A stretch of DNA of 64,000 nucleotides from Adiantum capillus-veneris (GCA_014529385.2 CM043971.1:29281709-29345708); one strand, 5' to 3'; positions 1 to 10,560 are shown, numbered from the stretch's first letter. Notes: generated by a model from the sequence alone, not told the origin. Numbers and translations are program-made.

Positions 1-221
1 ACCTTCGAAGGTGTTTGAGGTCTTGGGACTGAGGCTTGGGATAGTTAAAGCTTTCTTCAAGTTTATGTTATGTTTGTGGTGCATGAAGCCTTCCATCTTC
101 ATGGCATCACCTAGGTCACAAGGAACACAAAGACTGTATTGTAACAAGTCTCTCTTTATGGGAGAAATCATAATACAAATGCCTATTGGAGGGGGGACCG
201 GGTTCCCACCTCAAGCTCAGC
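1..221 (+). repeat. LTR fragment, gypsy G1-like family, sense orientation
   Basis: This stretch resembles the reverse complement of about 26219-26430 in the G1 LTR and also 36590-36790 in the solo LTR. Shared phrases are the 'gtgtttgaggtcttggga' start, the 'cttccatcttcat' block, 'ggaacacaaag', 'tctctctttatgggag' and the final 'ggggggaccgg'. It is cut by the left edge of the window. At about position 221 the similarity stops and changes orientation. Confidence 0.75.
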
Positions 222-492
222 CCTAGCTTACTTAAGGTCAAAGGACTTTTTACATACATTTATTGGAGGTCTTCAATGAAGCTAACCCTAAGGTCTTATT
301 CTCCATTGGTTAGCCTTGCTCTTTGATAGACCATCTCCCTTTTGGGCCCCTTTACCATTGGCCCCGTGTTGAGATAGATCTATAAGCACACACCTATATC
401 TTAACACTTGTTCCCGTTTATTCTCCCATATTAAGTGATCAATTTAATATGAGAAAATCATTTGGGTTAGTTAGATATTAGATTTTATGACA
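222..492 (-). repeat. LTR terminal fragment, same family, antisense orientation
   Basis: This reads as the reverse complement of the first ~285 bases of the solo LTR at 35376. It shares 'gaagctaaccctaaggt', the 'agagcaa' area and the terminal block 'aatatgagaaaatcattt...ttagatatt...atgaca'. It ends at the family's normal LTR terminus (TGACA) at 492. Together with 1-221 it forms a head-to-head joint of two LTR pieces rather than one LTR. Confidence 0.7.
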
Positions 493-639
493 CATCTTGG
501 AGAAGACAAAGGAAGCTCAAGGCACACAATGGAGAGTGTATTACTTAGTGTGCAATGGAAAGATAAGTTAGCCCTAGAGTGATGGGCTTATATACAATGC
601 AGGGGGGAAAAACCTCCTAGTGAGAGAAAAAATGCCTCA
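493..639. other. Short unassigned spacer
   Basis: I recognise no coding or repeat signature here. It follows the LTR end at 492 and precedes the decayed minus-strand ORFs starting near 640. Confidence 0.4.
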
Positions 640-1706
640 GCAGTCCTAAGTGTGTTCACACACATCACTACCACATGTATATGGTAGAAGACTCTTACTG
701 TTGTCATTGTCGAAGCTTTTGGCTTTTGTCAAAAGAAGATATTTCTCCAGCTTTCTGTTAGGACTAGACTCTTTGATGTGATGGGAGTCAATTATATAGA
801 ATGTATACTTGCATTCCCTAATACTCAATTTTAGTACGGCTTCTGCCACATCAAAGCTAGGAATCGACATTTTTCAACTTTTGTAACTATGTCCTCTAGC
901 TTGGTGACTAATGGCTTTCCCATCATTATCCACATTCCATAAGACATTAAATTCTTTGTCGCTTCTGGATCTATCACAACTGAACATGTGATTTCGAGTC
1001 TTGTTTCTCTGCATATGTTGAATTTGATCGTCGTAGGAGACAGTCGATATTCTTCCTTATCCTTGTTCTTCTCTCGATCTTGTGTTTGTTGAACATTTGA
1101 CGTTGAGCGATCAAAACTTTGCTCCATCATTTCCTTTCATTTATGATTTTTTTGAAGTTAATTATTTGAGTCAAATTTTGTCGATTCTTCGGGTATATCG
1201 ATGATGACATATTGTCGTGGTTGCTCTTATTCCTTTGTTTGCACTTTGGCATCATGTTCCATGGAGTAGCCATCTGTTTCACCTTTTCTTCTTTCACACT
1301 CACAAACCATATTAGCTTCCTTCAACACCTTTATCATGAATAAGGGAGTTATGTCATAGCCACTTGAAAGTTCATCTTCAGCATCGTTTCTCAAACTATC
1401 GCTCCTCAAATTATAGTATTCATTAGCTTCAAAGAGGTTTTCAGTTTCTTGAACCACCGAAACCATTAGAAAGGGTCTTATACCATAGCCATCTTTGTTG
1501 CAAAATTTGGTATTGGTTACGTTGTTTACGCAGACATCAGGAGTTGTCAATATTTGCTCCCATTCAAAAGGTTCAAAAAAATCCTTTGAAAATGATTCCT
1601 TAATGTCAGTTTCATCTTCTACCGAATGCTCTAGGATGCAATCTTCCTTTCTAAGACTTCCACACTCCGAAGCTCCGCACATCCAAATATACGCTTTGCT
1701 TTGCAA
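640..1706 (-). pseudogene. Decayed polyprotein segment downstream of gag/protease (Athila/Tat-like)
   Basis: Minus-strand open stretches lie at 646-870, 831-1130 and 1227-1706. They are separated by stops and frame changes. The longest, 1227-1706, is acidic and low in hydrophobics, like the variable linker between protease and RT in plant gypsy elements. I see no catalytic motif in these pieces. The assignment rests on position: in transcription order they follow a gag-like block (about 1900-2323) and a protease end (about 1790-1890). No RT motif follows before 492, where the LTR fragment begins, so the element is truncated there. They could instead be unrelated ORFs. Confidence 0.4.
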
Positions 1707-1784
1707 ACAATCAAGTACCTTCTTTTCCTGTTCAGTTGTGGAGTTTAATTCTTCCCCTGGCCGGTTCGCTCTACATCTCTATAA

Positions 1785-1895
1785 TTATGATCTTTAACAT
1801 TGATTTTTGTAGTGACGTCTTTGTGTCTTAAGAAGATATAGTTATAGCCCCAGTCTTATACCATTTTGAGTTGATGCATGAATGGTCTGCCCAAT
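1785..1895 (-). pseudogene. Retropepsin C-terminal remnant (DIILGRPF)
   Basis: The minus strand encodes ADIILGRPFMHQLKMV, then a stop, then DWGYNYIFLRHKD. The ILGRPF motif is the conserved C-terminal loop of Ty3/gypsy aspartic proteases. The 'DW..N' context resembles the protease of element A at 14.9-15.4 kb in this window. The catalytic Asp-Ser/Thr-Gly part is not visible. This supports the adjacent block being a gag-protease remnant of an Athila/Tat-type element. Confidence 0.6.
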
Positions 1896-2330
1896 ATGAT
1901 ATCAGCAAAGCAAAGCTTTCTTCACTTTTTTGTCCTTTTTCTATTTGAAATTGTAGATCTGTGAGTGCTTGATTCCCCTTTTTGAGAACTCCTCTATGAA
2001 TTCTTGCAAGGGTTCTGTTATGTTCAAAACATAATCTCTATTTAGTGGTTGGAACCAAGTCAAGGTTTTTCCTTCCAATGTCAATCCAAATCCCTCATAC
2101 TGAGTATGGAAATCTATAATCTATTGAGGAGTGAGACATGGACATATGGATCCCTTGACCCATTGTACTTTGTCTTGACACATTGGACCACTTGATATGG
2201 CGTTAATTTTTGTGGTTCACTCACCAATCTAACTAATTTGTAGTCTTTTGGAAAGATGTCTCTCGCTCTCTCTCTCTCGTCTTGGAGAAAATCCTGGTGG
2301 AATCGTCTCTGATGTATACTCATGCATCTT
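1896..2330 (-). pseudogene. Gag (capsid-like) remnant, Athila/Tat-like element
   Basis: In one frame 2114-2323 contains KYNGSRDPYVHVS, the usual 'K-[FY]-x-G-x-x-D-P-x-x-H' entry of retrotransposon gag domains. Further along the minus strand a second frame reads QYEGFGLTLEGKTLTWFQ, which matches the 'FPLTLxGxAxxWF' capsid motif. A frameshift lies between them. Capsid is the structural protein that packages element RNA. It precedes the protease remnant at 1785-1895 in the expected order. Confidence 0.6.
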
Positions 2331-3160
2331 TCTTTACTGAAAGTAAGTAGAGATTGGAGTACCCTTGTATGTGTATTTTCCTAAGTCAATTGGATCAAAA
2401 AGATTTTACTCACATCCATACTTATCTACCATTGCTTGTTTGTGAATCTATAGCATAGGGCTCTACACACTTATAGAAGATACGTGGATCCTCGTTTGTG
2501 AATCTATATAAGCCCTCATAGCGTAATATGTAAGCACTCTCATGGATTCATTGGTTTTGATGAAGCTTACGTTCGGTTTATTTATCAGAGGATGCCTCTC
2601 TCTATGTATTCTCCAAATCCCAATGTTGTCGGCATTGCAGCGTTTCTTGCGTTTTTAATGTCTCTGAGTGGAATAGAAAACCCTGGTGGTGGATAATTTG
2701 TCATGGTTAAGGCTCATTCAAAACTCTCAAGATAGTCCTAGACAATTCCACTTTGGCTTAGTGCAACTTATCCCTTTTTGCCCCCGATTAGATCTCTCAA
2801 AAGTTAGGTCTTTCTGACTCTTTGGTCTTTGGAAACTAGTCTCGGGGTACCCTAAAAGTTTGGATTTAGGAAATCTAGAAAAATTCAGCTCTAAAATTCA
2901 GGTTTAGGTGCATCCTATTGCCCGCAAGCTTTCTTCCTGGCTATACCTGACTCAATTTGGAGTTGTCTATCAAAAGTTAGAGCAATTTTAGTGAATTGCA
3001 CTTGATACAATACTCAAATTAGTTTCAGGACCAGTACACAGGAACTTTGGCTTGTATCTTGGTCTCCAGAATGTATTTTTGACTCAAACGTGAGATTTGA
3101 GATGTACTCAAATATGTCTACAAGATCATCAAGTCAAATACCCCCAACTATGCTGAGGTA
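2331..3160. other. Non-coding stretch with no recognised feature
   Basis: I see no ORF or motif. In minus-strand order it lies upstream of the gag remnant and next to the palindrome-bearing repeats, so it may be leader sequence of the same decayed element. That is inference only. Confidence 0.35.
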
Positions 3161-3857
3161 CATGGATCGCGATCCATGACCCGCTATCAAAATTTCAGTC
3201 CAAATTTTGATAGTATGTAGACAAGGTCATATGCAGGCTCTGCACCAATTTTCATCAAAGTCCGAGGTTGGGGTACATGGATCGCGATCCATGTTTAACC
3301 ACATCTGGACTTGATCTCTTAGGAGTTTGTTCTTGACTATGTCCACAAGCTAAATCTCAAATGTTTTTGGATTTGGACTTGTTTTGATAGGTCAAATAGC
3401 CAACACTAGGTATGCACAATGGTTTTCAGTCTGTCACCAGTTTTCCTTTCTTTTGACCCAAACTTTCTCAAAAAATTTCACAACTAAGCTTGGGGATATG
3501 TTTCCTTGTGTATGCACTACTCATCTAGCAAATTTTAGGTCAATCTGTTACCATGGTTACGTGGATCACAATCCATGTTTGAAGACTAAATTGACTATTC
3601 TTGGTACAATTAGAATCAACATGATTTTAGTAGGTCCTATGACATCATAAATTTTTGAAAATGGACCTCTAGATTAAATATTAGATCAATTCTTGCACTT
3701 GCTCAGAGTACTTGGAAATTTTGGGCTATTGGCTAGGTTTTTTATATCCAAATTCACTTTTTAAAAAAACCACTAGACTCCTTGTGATGTCCTCTAGCTA
3801 TGATACAAGTTTGGTCTCAATCTGTGATAGGGGAACGTGGATCGCGATCCATGTACC
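3161..3857. repeat. 284-bp tandem repeat array with an 18-bp palindrome (left part)
   Basis: The self-complementary 18-mer CATGGATCGCGATCCATG occurs perfectly at 3161-3178 and 3276-3293. Diverged forms sit at 3560-3577 (GATCACAATC core) and 3836-3853 (GTGG start). The 3276 to 3560 spacing is 284, the same as later units. Text between palindromes is recognisably related, for example 'ggacttgat', 'tttggatttgg' and 'tttgata'. A 3.1-kb LTR element interrupts the array immediately after the fourth palindrome. Confidence 0.7.
3853..3857. other. Target-site duplication of element B1 (left copy)
   Basis: GTACC precedes the left LTR. The right flank at 6978-6982 is ATACC, one transition different, consistent with a decayed 5-bp duplication. 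Confidence 0.6.
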
Positions 3858-4178
3858 TGTTAGGAATGGGATCGTGCTAGCTAGGGTGGATGAAAGAGAA
3901 ACATAGTGTCAATGTGTGAGTGTGTGTATAAGCAAGATTATCACTCAAATGAATTAGGTTCCAAGATAGAATTAGCTTGGGCTCATAAACACAATCTTGA
4001 GTATTGACTCAGCTTAGCACAAGCTCACCATAGACAAGCATGTAGTGCAAAATAGAGTTGTGTGTATTCATTCATGAAATGAGGTTTAAGTAGCTCTAAA
4101 GCCTTGCTCCACATCATGTGGGATAACTTCACTCTTCTCTCCTTGACTTGCACTTTAGGATAAAGCTCACACTTTACA
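3858..4178 (-). repeat. B1 3' LTR
   Basis: This 321-bp LTR is nearly identical to 6657-6977. It runs from TGTTAGGAATGG to CTTTACA on the plus strand. The adjacent inner sequence 4179-4198 is the polypurine tract in reverse complement (AAGGGGAGGAT on the minus strand), which primes plus-strand DNA synthesis. Confidence 0.85.
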
Positions 4179-4539
4179 ATCCTCCCCTTGAGGTTTGGAC
4201 TATGACAAAGTACTGAAGATGCAATATCCACACAGGATGATAAGTCGGTATCCACACAGGATGGTAATATCCACACGGGCTAACAAAATCCACACAGGCT
4301 AACAAAATCCACATAGGATGGTAAAATCCACACAGGAAAATAAAAGTCCTCCCCTACAAGTAGAGAGGTTGCATCTTCAAAGAACGTCTTCATAAAAAAC
4401 AAGGTTGGTCTCTCCTTTGTCTTCTTCATCTTCTACCATGTGAGCTGATCCTTTGTTAGGTCTCTTGCCTTCGTAGCTTCTGTTGTTGCTTCTACTACTG
4501 CTACTTTCTCCACTGCTATTGCCTCCATTTGAGTAGCAT

Positions 4540-5033
4540 CAAGAAGGAGGGTTGTCCCTTCTTACCACATTTGTTGCAAGGATTGTTTGTGTACAGTCCT
4601 TCGCTAGATATCCCATTCTTCCACATTCATAACACTTTCTTCCGGTTGATCATGTCGATGGTGAATATCTTCCCCTTGAGGATGTTGTGATAAAGGCTCC
4701 TCCTGATGAGGTTAATGTACCTTTTTGCTTTCTTTCTTCTGCTTGGACTGATTTGATGACATCTTGGAAAGGTGGCGCCGGTTGTTTTTCTTCAAGAATT
4801 GTGACTAAGTGGTCATAAGAAGGTGGAAGTGCACTTAATAGTATGGCCACTTTGTCGTCTTCTGGTACTTCAACTTGGATGTAAGTGAGCTGCATCACAA
4901 TGATCTTAAGCCTAATCATTAGGCTAGCAATGTCCTCCCCTTCAGTCATAATGATATGAGTTTCACCTAGTAAAGCAAAGGGAATTACCTCCTTGTGAAG
5001 AGGGGCTTCATCGATGGTGAAGAGGAGCTTCAC
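4540..5033 (-). pseudogene. Copia-type gag (UBN2) C-terminal half with zinc knuckle
   Basis: The open frame at 4650-5033 carries gag features of plant copia elements: LKIIVMQLTYIQVEVPEDDK, then ILLSALPPSYDHLVTILEE, the conserved 'LxxLPxSY' segment. Beyond a stop, at about 4560-4640, a CYECGRMGYLAKDC knuckle follows, with the usual His replaced by Tyr. Gag coats and packages the element RNA. The N-terminal half of the same kind of gag lies nearby on the opposite strand (5300-5590), so the gene has been broken by an internal inversion. Confidence 0.65.
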
Positions 5034-5075
5034 AAATGGAGTAGAGCTTTATTAAAGTAATTATCACTCACTCTC

Positions 5076-5079
<4 letters not shown>

Positions 5080-5118
<39 letters not shown>

Positions 5119-5128
5119 CCCCCCCCCC
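5080..5128. repeat. (CT)n microsatellite followed by a C-run
   Basis: A pure CT dinucleotide tract runs into about 13 consecutive C. It lies inside element B1 at the junction between the two oppositely oriented gag halves. Confidence 0.95.
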
Positions 5129-5299
5129 TACAATTAAACCCTAAAATCATTGCAACCAAGCACGCCAACTTGCCAATAAAATTTTTCAAGGGTTATTTGT
5201 GCTCGTGTAAAGAGGTAGACACTGGCTAGGAGAGTCTCCTAAGCTAAGACCCCTTTGTTAGCACAAATGGGGGACAAGGGTATATAAAAATTCAACGGG

Positions 5300-5590
5300 G
5301 AAGGGTTTCATACCTGGCAAACGAAGTTAAGAGGTTATCTAATGAAAAAATGTTTATGGTCTGTCATCAGCACTGCCTTAGAGCAACAAACCGAACCCGA
5401 TGGAGTGCACACTAGGGCAACTACACTACAGAACTTGGCCAAAGACGAACAAGCATTAGGAATCATCATCACCTCCTTGCATAAAAACTATGTGCATTTC
5501 ATAGATAAATGTAAGCATGCACATGATGCCTGGCATGTCCTAGAAAGTAATTTTGGAGCCAGGGCCAAAAGAAGTAAAGTTAGTCACAAA
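5300..5590 (+). pseudogene. Copia-type gag N-terminal part, inverted relative to its element
   Basis: The plus strand reads KLRGYLMKKCLWSVIS, then ATTLQNLAKDEQALGIIITS, then HDAWHVLESNFGARAK. This matches the copia gag (UBN2) pattern in which 'LW..I', 'D..A...I..S' and 'A...W..L...Y' are spaced in order. The host element B1 reads on the minus strand, so this half is inverted. After about 5590 the frame continues into unrelated sequence. Its counterpart C-terminal half is at 4540-5033 (minus). Confidence 0.6.
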
Positions 5591-6112
5591 AGTGAGAGCA
5601 GAAACGAGAGGAGTGGACAATGGATTGCAGGCCTCGAACTGAGGGCAAGAGGGAATAACGTCGCTTGAGGCTCAGGTAGAGCCGGAATCGAAGAGCTAAG
5701 GCGAGTGAGCAGAGTGCAGGATAGCGGGGCCTATACCTTAGCGCTGTCTGCAGATTACAGGCAAGGGGCGGTGATGCTGAACCTTGGAGGAGTAGGTGTT
5801 TACGCCCAGGTTGAGGTGCATAGGATGAGCTCAGTAGCACCGAATGAAGGCTTGAGAAGAGAAGGATGTGGGCCAGCAATACAACAAAAAAGGACAAGAC
5901 TGCAAAACACGCGGTGAGCAGCAATGGGGACGACATGTGTAGATGAGCCAAGGTAGAAGAAGTGGGCCAGCATTCCTTTAGCCTCAAAAGTAAACTAAAA
6001 CCTCTCAAATTTAGAGAGATACACACGTGCTCTCGACAGAGCAGTAGACCAAAAAAAAAAACCTTTTGTTTTTTCTCCACCTAATACTTTGACCATCTAA
6101 ATGTTGCAAAAG

Positions 6113-6114
<2 letters not shown>
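5591..6114. other. Unassigned internal sequence of B1
   Basis: Both strands have moderately long open stretches (for example 5580-6080 minus, 5705-5917 plus) without recognisable motifs. The sequence is unlike the gag pieces and may be captured or shuffled DNA. Confidence 0.3.

Positions 6115-6206
<92 letters not shown>
6115..6206. repeat. (CT)n microsatellite, about 46 units
   Basis: Uninterrupted CT dinucleotides. Open frames across it (poly-RE or poly-LS) are artefacts of the repeat. Confidence 0.97.
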
Positions 6207-6211
<5 letters not shown>

Positions 6212-6642
6212 CAGACTGCAGGAATTAATTACATAAGCTAATAATGCACTTAATGGAGCAAGTTTGATCAGATGATTAAGTGCACTAACAAAGTCGGACT
6301 CGAGCAAGGAGACAGTCGATGGAAAGCTCTCGATGATGGCTTCATACACACATGAAATTGCAGAGCAACTAAACAATACAATGAGAGAAATGCTAATGCA
6401 AAAAAGGGTTGATAACGAACACAAAGTAGGTCAAAATGAGTATGAAATGCACACTAATTGAGGAATTGCACATACGATCAATGCTAAATGCGAGTTCCCC
6501 TTCACCTAATCGCCATAGGGTAGTGGAGCATGCTCTTGCCCAAGTGACGATTAGGGATTGGGATTATTCAGATGATGCAAATAAAGATTAGAGAGTGCTA
6601 ATCACACAAATGCATACTAATGAACCTAGTTAGCACACCATA

Positions 6643-6654
6643 GCCCTGATACCA
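6643..6654 (-). other. B1 primer-binding site (initiator Met tRNA type)
   Basis: On the minus strand this is TGGTATCAGGGC, one base from the canonical plant iMet site TGGTATCAGAGC. It lies two bases from the 5' LTR. Confidence 0.8.
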
Positions 6655-6656
6655 AT

Positions 6657-6977
6657 TGTTAGGAATGGGTTCGTGCTAGCTAGGGTGGATGAAAGAGAAA
6701 CATAGTGTCAGTGTGTGAGTGTGTGTGTAAGCAAGATTATCACTCAAGTGAATTAGGTTCCAAGATAGAATTAGCTTGAACTCATAAACACAATCTTGAG
6801 TATTGACTTAGCTTAGCACAAGCTCACCATGGACAAGCATGTGGTGGAAAATAGAGTTGTGTTTATTCATTTATGAAATGAGCTTTAAGTAGCTCTACAG
6901 CCTTGCTCCACAACATGTGGGATAACTCCACTCTTCTCTCCTTGACTCACACTTTAGGATAAAGCTCACACTTTACA
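6657..6977 (-). repeat. B1 5' LTR
   Basis: Matches 3858-4178 with a handful of substitutions (for example 'gggatcg' against 'gggttcg' and 'catagaca' against 'catggaca'). ATACC follows as the right target-site duplication. Confidence 0.85.
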
Positions 6978-6982
6978 ATACC

Positions 6983-8174
6983 CTTGTGTCAGATTGCACT
7001 GAAACTTGGCACAGAGCTTGCAATTGGTCTCCTGATCCCTACTATATGGTTTTTGTGTGATTTGGATCACTTTAGGTCAAGCAAAAATAAATCCCTAGGT
7101 CTGTTTTAGGGTACTCACCTTGAACTGTTAATGGCACTTTTCACCCACTTTTTTGACTTTTTTGACAATGCTTCTTTGGAGAATTTTGTTCACAATGGTC
7201 TCTGCTACAGGTTGGTGAAGTGTAATAGGACTTATTTTGCAAAGTTTTTGACATATATTTTGTTTGGAGAAAAGTTTTTTTGATTCAAAGTTTTTCCACA
7301 GTCTAGGGTTTTATTCTGATCGTTTCCGTGAAGTTTCAAATTTTGACACGGGACACCTCTCGGGAGCCAGTTTTGAGGGTGCTAAGGACAAAATTTGGAA
7401 AAGTTTTGTATCTAGGAAATGTAGTCCTTAATGTGAGGAAAATATTGCTTCTTCAAGTTTTTTAGATTTTTTTATGCTCGTTTCAGCTCGTAGATTAAGG
7501 AAAAAGTGAGAATGTTGTTTTACACTGTTTTGTAGAAATCGGCAACTTGCAAGTAAATTTTTGGCCAAACCAAACAGGATATGGATTTTTTGCATCACAC
7601 AAATATCGAAGAGCTTGACGAAATAGACAAATTCATATAAGACAACCCCGGGAAAATTCGGAACCGTTTGGGAGCTACGGGTCGTTGAAAATGGCCGGGA
7701 ATTTTAAGACTTAAAAAAACAAGTCTCTAAATTTGCTAACTCACATGTGCAGGATGCCTCTTTTCAAACGCCTCTTTTCTAGCCTATCTTTGGGCCGCTT
7801 TGCCAAAGACTGAAGGAGAGGAAGAAAATAGCCACTTTTCGTGAAGAAGGCAACCCCCATAATGAGAAGGAGGCTATTCAACTGTGATGGCGGACTGAGA
7901 TTGTGATTGTGAATGAGAGTGAGAGTGTGATTGAGAGTGAGAGTGAGAGTGCAATTGAGATTGTGAACTGTGCACAAGATTGAGAGTGAGATAGCTCGGG
8001 GGTGGTCGGGAGGTTTGACACGAGCTACGTTCTTCTTGTACATGTCAACTTATATCAATACAAATCTCTGAGTTCCTCTATCTACTTTGTGTACTTAGCA
8101 ATTTCTTATTATTCACTTTGCTTCTCTCCCGTGTCTCGTCACATAAAGTTTCTTTCCAAAATTCCTCAGGGCGT
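6983..8174. other. Non-coding host sequence, possibly with an LTR-like segment
   Basis: This continues the sequence split by B1. No ORF is credible. Between about 7640 and 8160 the text reads like a plant LTR R/U5 region: 'gacaaccccgggaaaattcgg', then later 'caacttatatcaatacaaatctctgag', which looks like a polyadenylation zone. I find no matching second copy in the window, so this is tentative. Confidence 0.3.
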
Positions 8175-9024
8175 CATGGATCGCGATCTATGTTCCACCA
8201 CTTTTGGACTTGATCTTTGGTGTGCTGATAGCTTATGATCTTTATAGCTTGCTCCACACAAAAAAATTGAATTTGGATCAATTTTGCCCAACCAAAAGTG
8301 ACTTCTACAGTCTGTTGTAGCAATTTTGAGATTGTTATGTATTTGGCTCTTTTGACCACTTTTTGCAACTCTTTTGCATTTGGTTCTTTTGGGAAAGTTG
8401 TTCAAAATGGTATCAGCTATCTATTGGTCAATTTCCAGCCAAAGATCATGATGAGGTACATGGATCACAATCCATGTTTGACCTCATTTTGACATGAAAT
8501 TTGGTCAACTTATAGTCGATGTTATGGTGACACTCTTCCCCAAATCTTTTTGAATTTGAATCACTTTTGCCCAACCAAAAGAAAAATTTTGTGTCTGCTT
8601 TGCGGTTTTTGGCTATCTGGCAAAATTTTGGTGTTTTGATCAACTTTTTTCAATGTTTTGTTATGGTCTCTTTTGGCAAAGTTATTCCACTAGTTATCAA
8701 GGATGTACTGGTCAAATATCAGTCCCAAATGTCAAAAAGGTACATGGATCACGATCCATCATGAATTTTGTTATGTTGGTTCTCTATTCCCTGTAGACGT
8801 GAAATCTCACCCCTCTTTTTATTTGCATCCCAAAAAATTAAAAAAACCCAAATTTTGTGTCTACAATGCCTTTCTTGTTGTTTTTGCCCTATCAGCCAAC
8901 TTTGATGTGATTTTTGAGTTTTTCTTTCAAGCAAACGTAATCAGAGCAATGTCCACTGATGTACAATGTCACTGATCAATTTTTTGCAAAAATGGTCTCT
9001 GGGGGTCATGGATCACGATCCACG
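8175..9024. repeat. 284-bp tandem repeat array with palindrome (right part)
   Basis: Diverged copies of the 18-bp palindrome lie at 8175-8192, 8459-8476, 8743-8760 and 9007-9024, spaced 284, 284 and 264. Between them recur 'ttgaatttggatca...ttttgcccaaccaaaag', 'tttgtgtct' and 'tcttttgg(g/c)aaagtt'. All core variants (CGCG, CACG, CACA) differ by CpG-type transitions. The region is non-coding. Confidence 0.75.
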
Positions 9025-10200
9025 TTCCTCCATAGAATCTGGCCTAACTTTCCAGATTGCTTTTAGAGAGTACTAATATGCTTGATCCACAAATTTTTTA
9101 ATTTGGATAACTTTCCAAGTCTCTACCATCAAATTTTTAGAATTTCAAATTTATGGTCGTTTTTTCCAAAATATGGTTTTCACCCTTTTTTCCCTCAATA
9201 TTTTAGCCCAAATTTGATGGTGATAGTTGTTATTTAACCTACTCCTAAGTACTAAAATAAAACACGAAACAAAAATAAATAAATGGTACAAAATAAAGTC
9301 AAAACAGAAAACGAAACAGCACTCTAAAGCATAGAGAAATTTGAAGAATGAAATGATTATGGCCATCTCACTCACAACCCTGTTTACCTCTCGAGAATAG
9401 TTCTAGCAAGTCCTCGAATTCTAGACTCTACCAAGCACTAAACCCCGTGTCTAGCTGCTTCACTACTAAGATCTAAATGGAGTGGAAGACAAATCTTTGA
9501 AAAAGAACGCTCTAAATACGCACTAGGTCACTCACTATTTAAGGATCATTATCCCCGGCAACAACATAGTTAGCTGGCACTAACGTAATGTCAATGCTCA
9601 GGGAAGTGACTCGGATGAGGCACATAGACTCTTTGAGGTTGTCAATCTTAAGAAGTGAACCTAACAAGCTAACGCAACAAGTTAACAAGCAAATCAATCA
9701 CTCAATGATTTGGGAAATCTGCCTATGTCCTTTCCCACCGCTCTAGGTCATCACACAATTTTGGCACTTGAAAATAATTGAAATGCAACGAAATTTTAGG
9801 TGGAGGTCTAAGACACCTAGGGGCACTATAAGGTACCAAAATCACAATCCATCATGGAAAAGGTCCTGAAAACTGCAACAATGGTCTATAAACATTCTCC
9901 TATGGTCAAAACGTCAAAAATAGTGATTTAAGCACTCAAATATGCAATTAAGACTCACTAATGTGTAGTCGTGAACCACAACAAAACTAACAATGCCTAC
10001 ACTTGAATGAAAGAGCAAGGAAAGAGGAACGCAATGCAAGTTTTGGAATTGAAAACGGATTACCCAATCGTTAGAGAAGTTGATTACAAGTTGGAGCACA
10101 TTTGTAACCCTAGCATACGTACAATAAGCTCTTTCCTCTTCCAAAGATAATCCTCCCTTTCACATTAATGTTATTGACCTTTATACCTAGGGATTTCTAA
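9025..10200. other. Non-coding retroelement leader/UTR-like stretch
   Basis: No supported ORF. At about 9551-9566 the minus strand reads TGTTGTTGCCGGGGA, close to the 3' part of the Asp-tRNA primer site TGGCGCCGTTGCCGGGGA used by Athila/Tat elements. This may mark the leader of the decayed element whose gag lies at 1.9-2.3 kb. At about 10150-10165 the minus strand has a purine run (GAAAGGGAGGA) that could be the polypurine tract of element A. Neither is confirmed by a paired LTR. Confidence 0.35.
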
Positions 10201-10204
10201 ATGT

Positions 10205-10560
10205 CCAGTGGCCGGATCACATGGACTTTTCCACTTGCACCCTAGGCTTATGTTGCCTTCCAAGATCCAACAGGATGACCAAAAAGCTTTGGCCTACACT
10301 CCCATTTTCATAGGCAGAAGGTGTTTGAAGGACTCCAAAAATAGTGGTTTTCTTCTTATTAATGCTCTTGACTTGCATGGTACTTGGAGATAGGGGTGGT
10401 TTTCCTAACTGGCACCATACTCATATGACAACAAATTATGTTGAGCTCCCGTATCTAACAAGCCATTATACAACACTTTCCCATCGAAACTTTTAATCTC
10501 AATGGGGTATCATAGGGGTGGCTCAGAGTCTAATGAATTGTCATCAGCTTCCTCGAAAAA
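10205..10560 (-). pseudogene. Second retropepsin-like domain C-terminal to the element A integrase
   Basis: The minus strand encodes IKSFDGKVLYNGLLDTGAQH with the canonical LLDTGA aspartic-protease active site, then NLLSYEYGAS. After one frame change come SPSTMQVKSINKKKTTIFGV and SVGQSFLVI, consistent with the middle strands of a retropepsin. It is in frame with the integrase C-terminus (10690-11190) across a charged linker; the only breaks are three TGA codons. The normal protease of element A is far upstream at 14.87-15.38 kb. It is either a genuine extra C-terminal domain or a fused fragment of another element. Confidence 0.55.

Larger units (their letters stand above)
3858..6977 (-). mobile_element. 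Small copia-like LTR retrotransposon B1 (3.1 kb, internally rearranged)
   Basis: Two near-identical 321-bp LTRs (3858-4178 and 6657-6977) begin TGTTAGG and end TTACA. Internally next to the right LTR lies GCCCTGATACCA (6643-6654). On the minus strand this is TGGTATCAGGGC, one mismatch from the initiator-Met tRNA primer site. Next to the left LTR is a polypurine tract. The element therefore reads on the minus strand. Only gag-like sequence is left inside, with no RT or integrase, so the copy is non-autonomous. It splits the 284-bp repeat array. Confidence 0.85.

Noticed and set aside
5580-6424. Long open frames across CT microsatellites (also at 25371-25858, 36029-36238, 40394-40742, 62845-63075)
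   Set aside because: They are created by the dinucleotide repeat, which is open in several frames (poly-Arg-Glu or poly-Leu-Ser). Flanking residues show no domain.
7640-8165. LTR-like segment with a polyadenylation-like zone
   Set aside because: No paired copy, primer site or target duplication in the window. Left only as a comment on the non-coding region.
3161-9024. CRISPR-like array (regular spacing of a palindromic repeat)
   Set aside because: Units are about 284 bp with related text between palindromes, i.e. tandem repeats, and the context is a plant nuclear genome.
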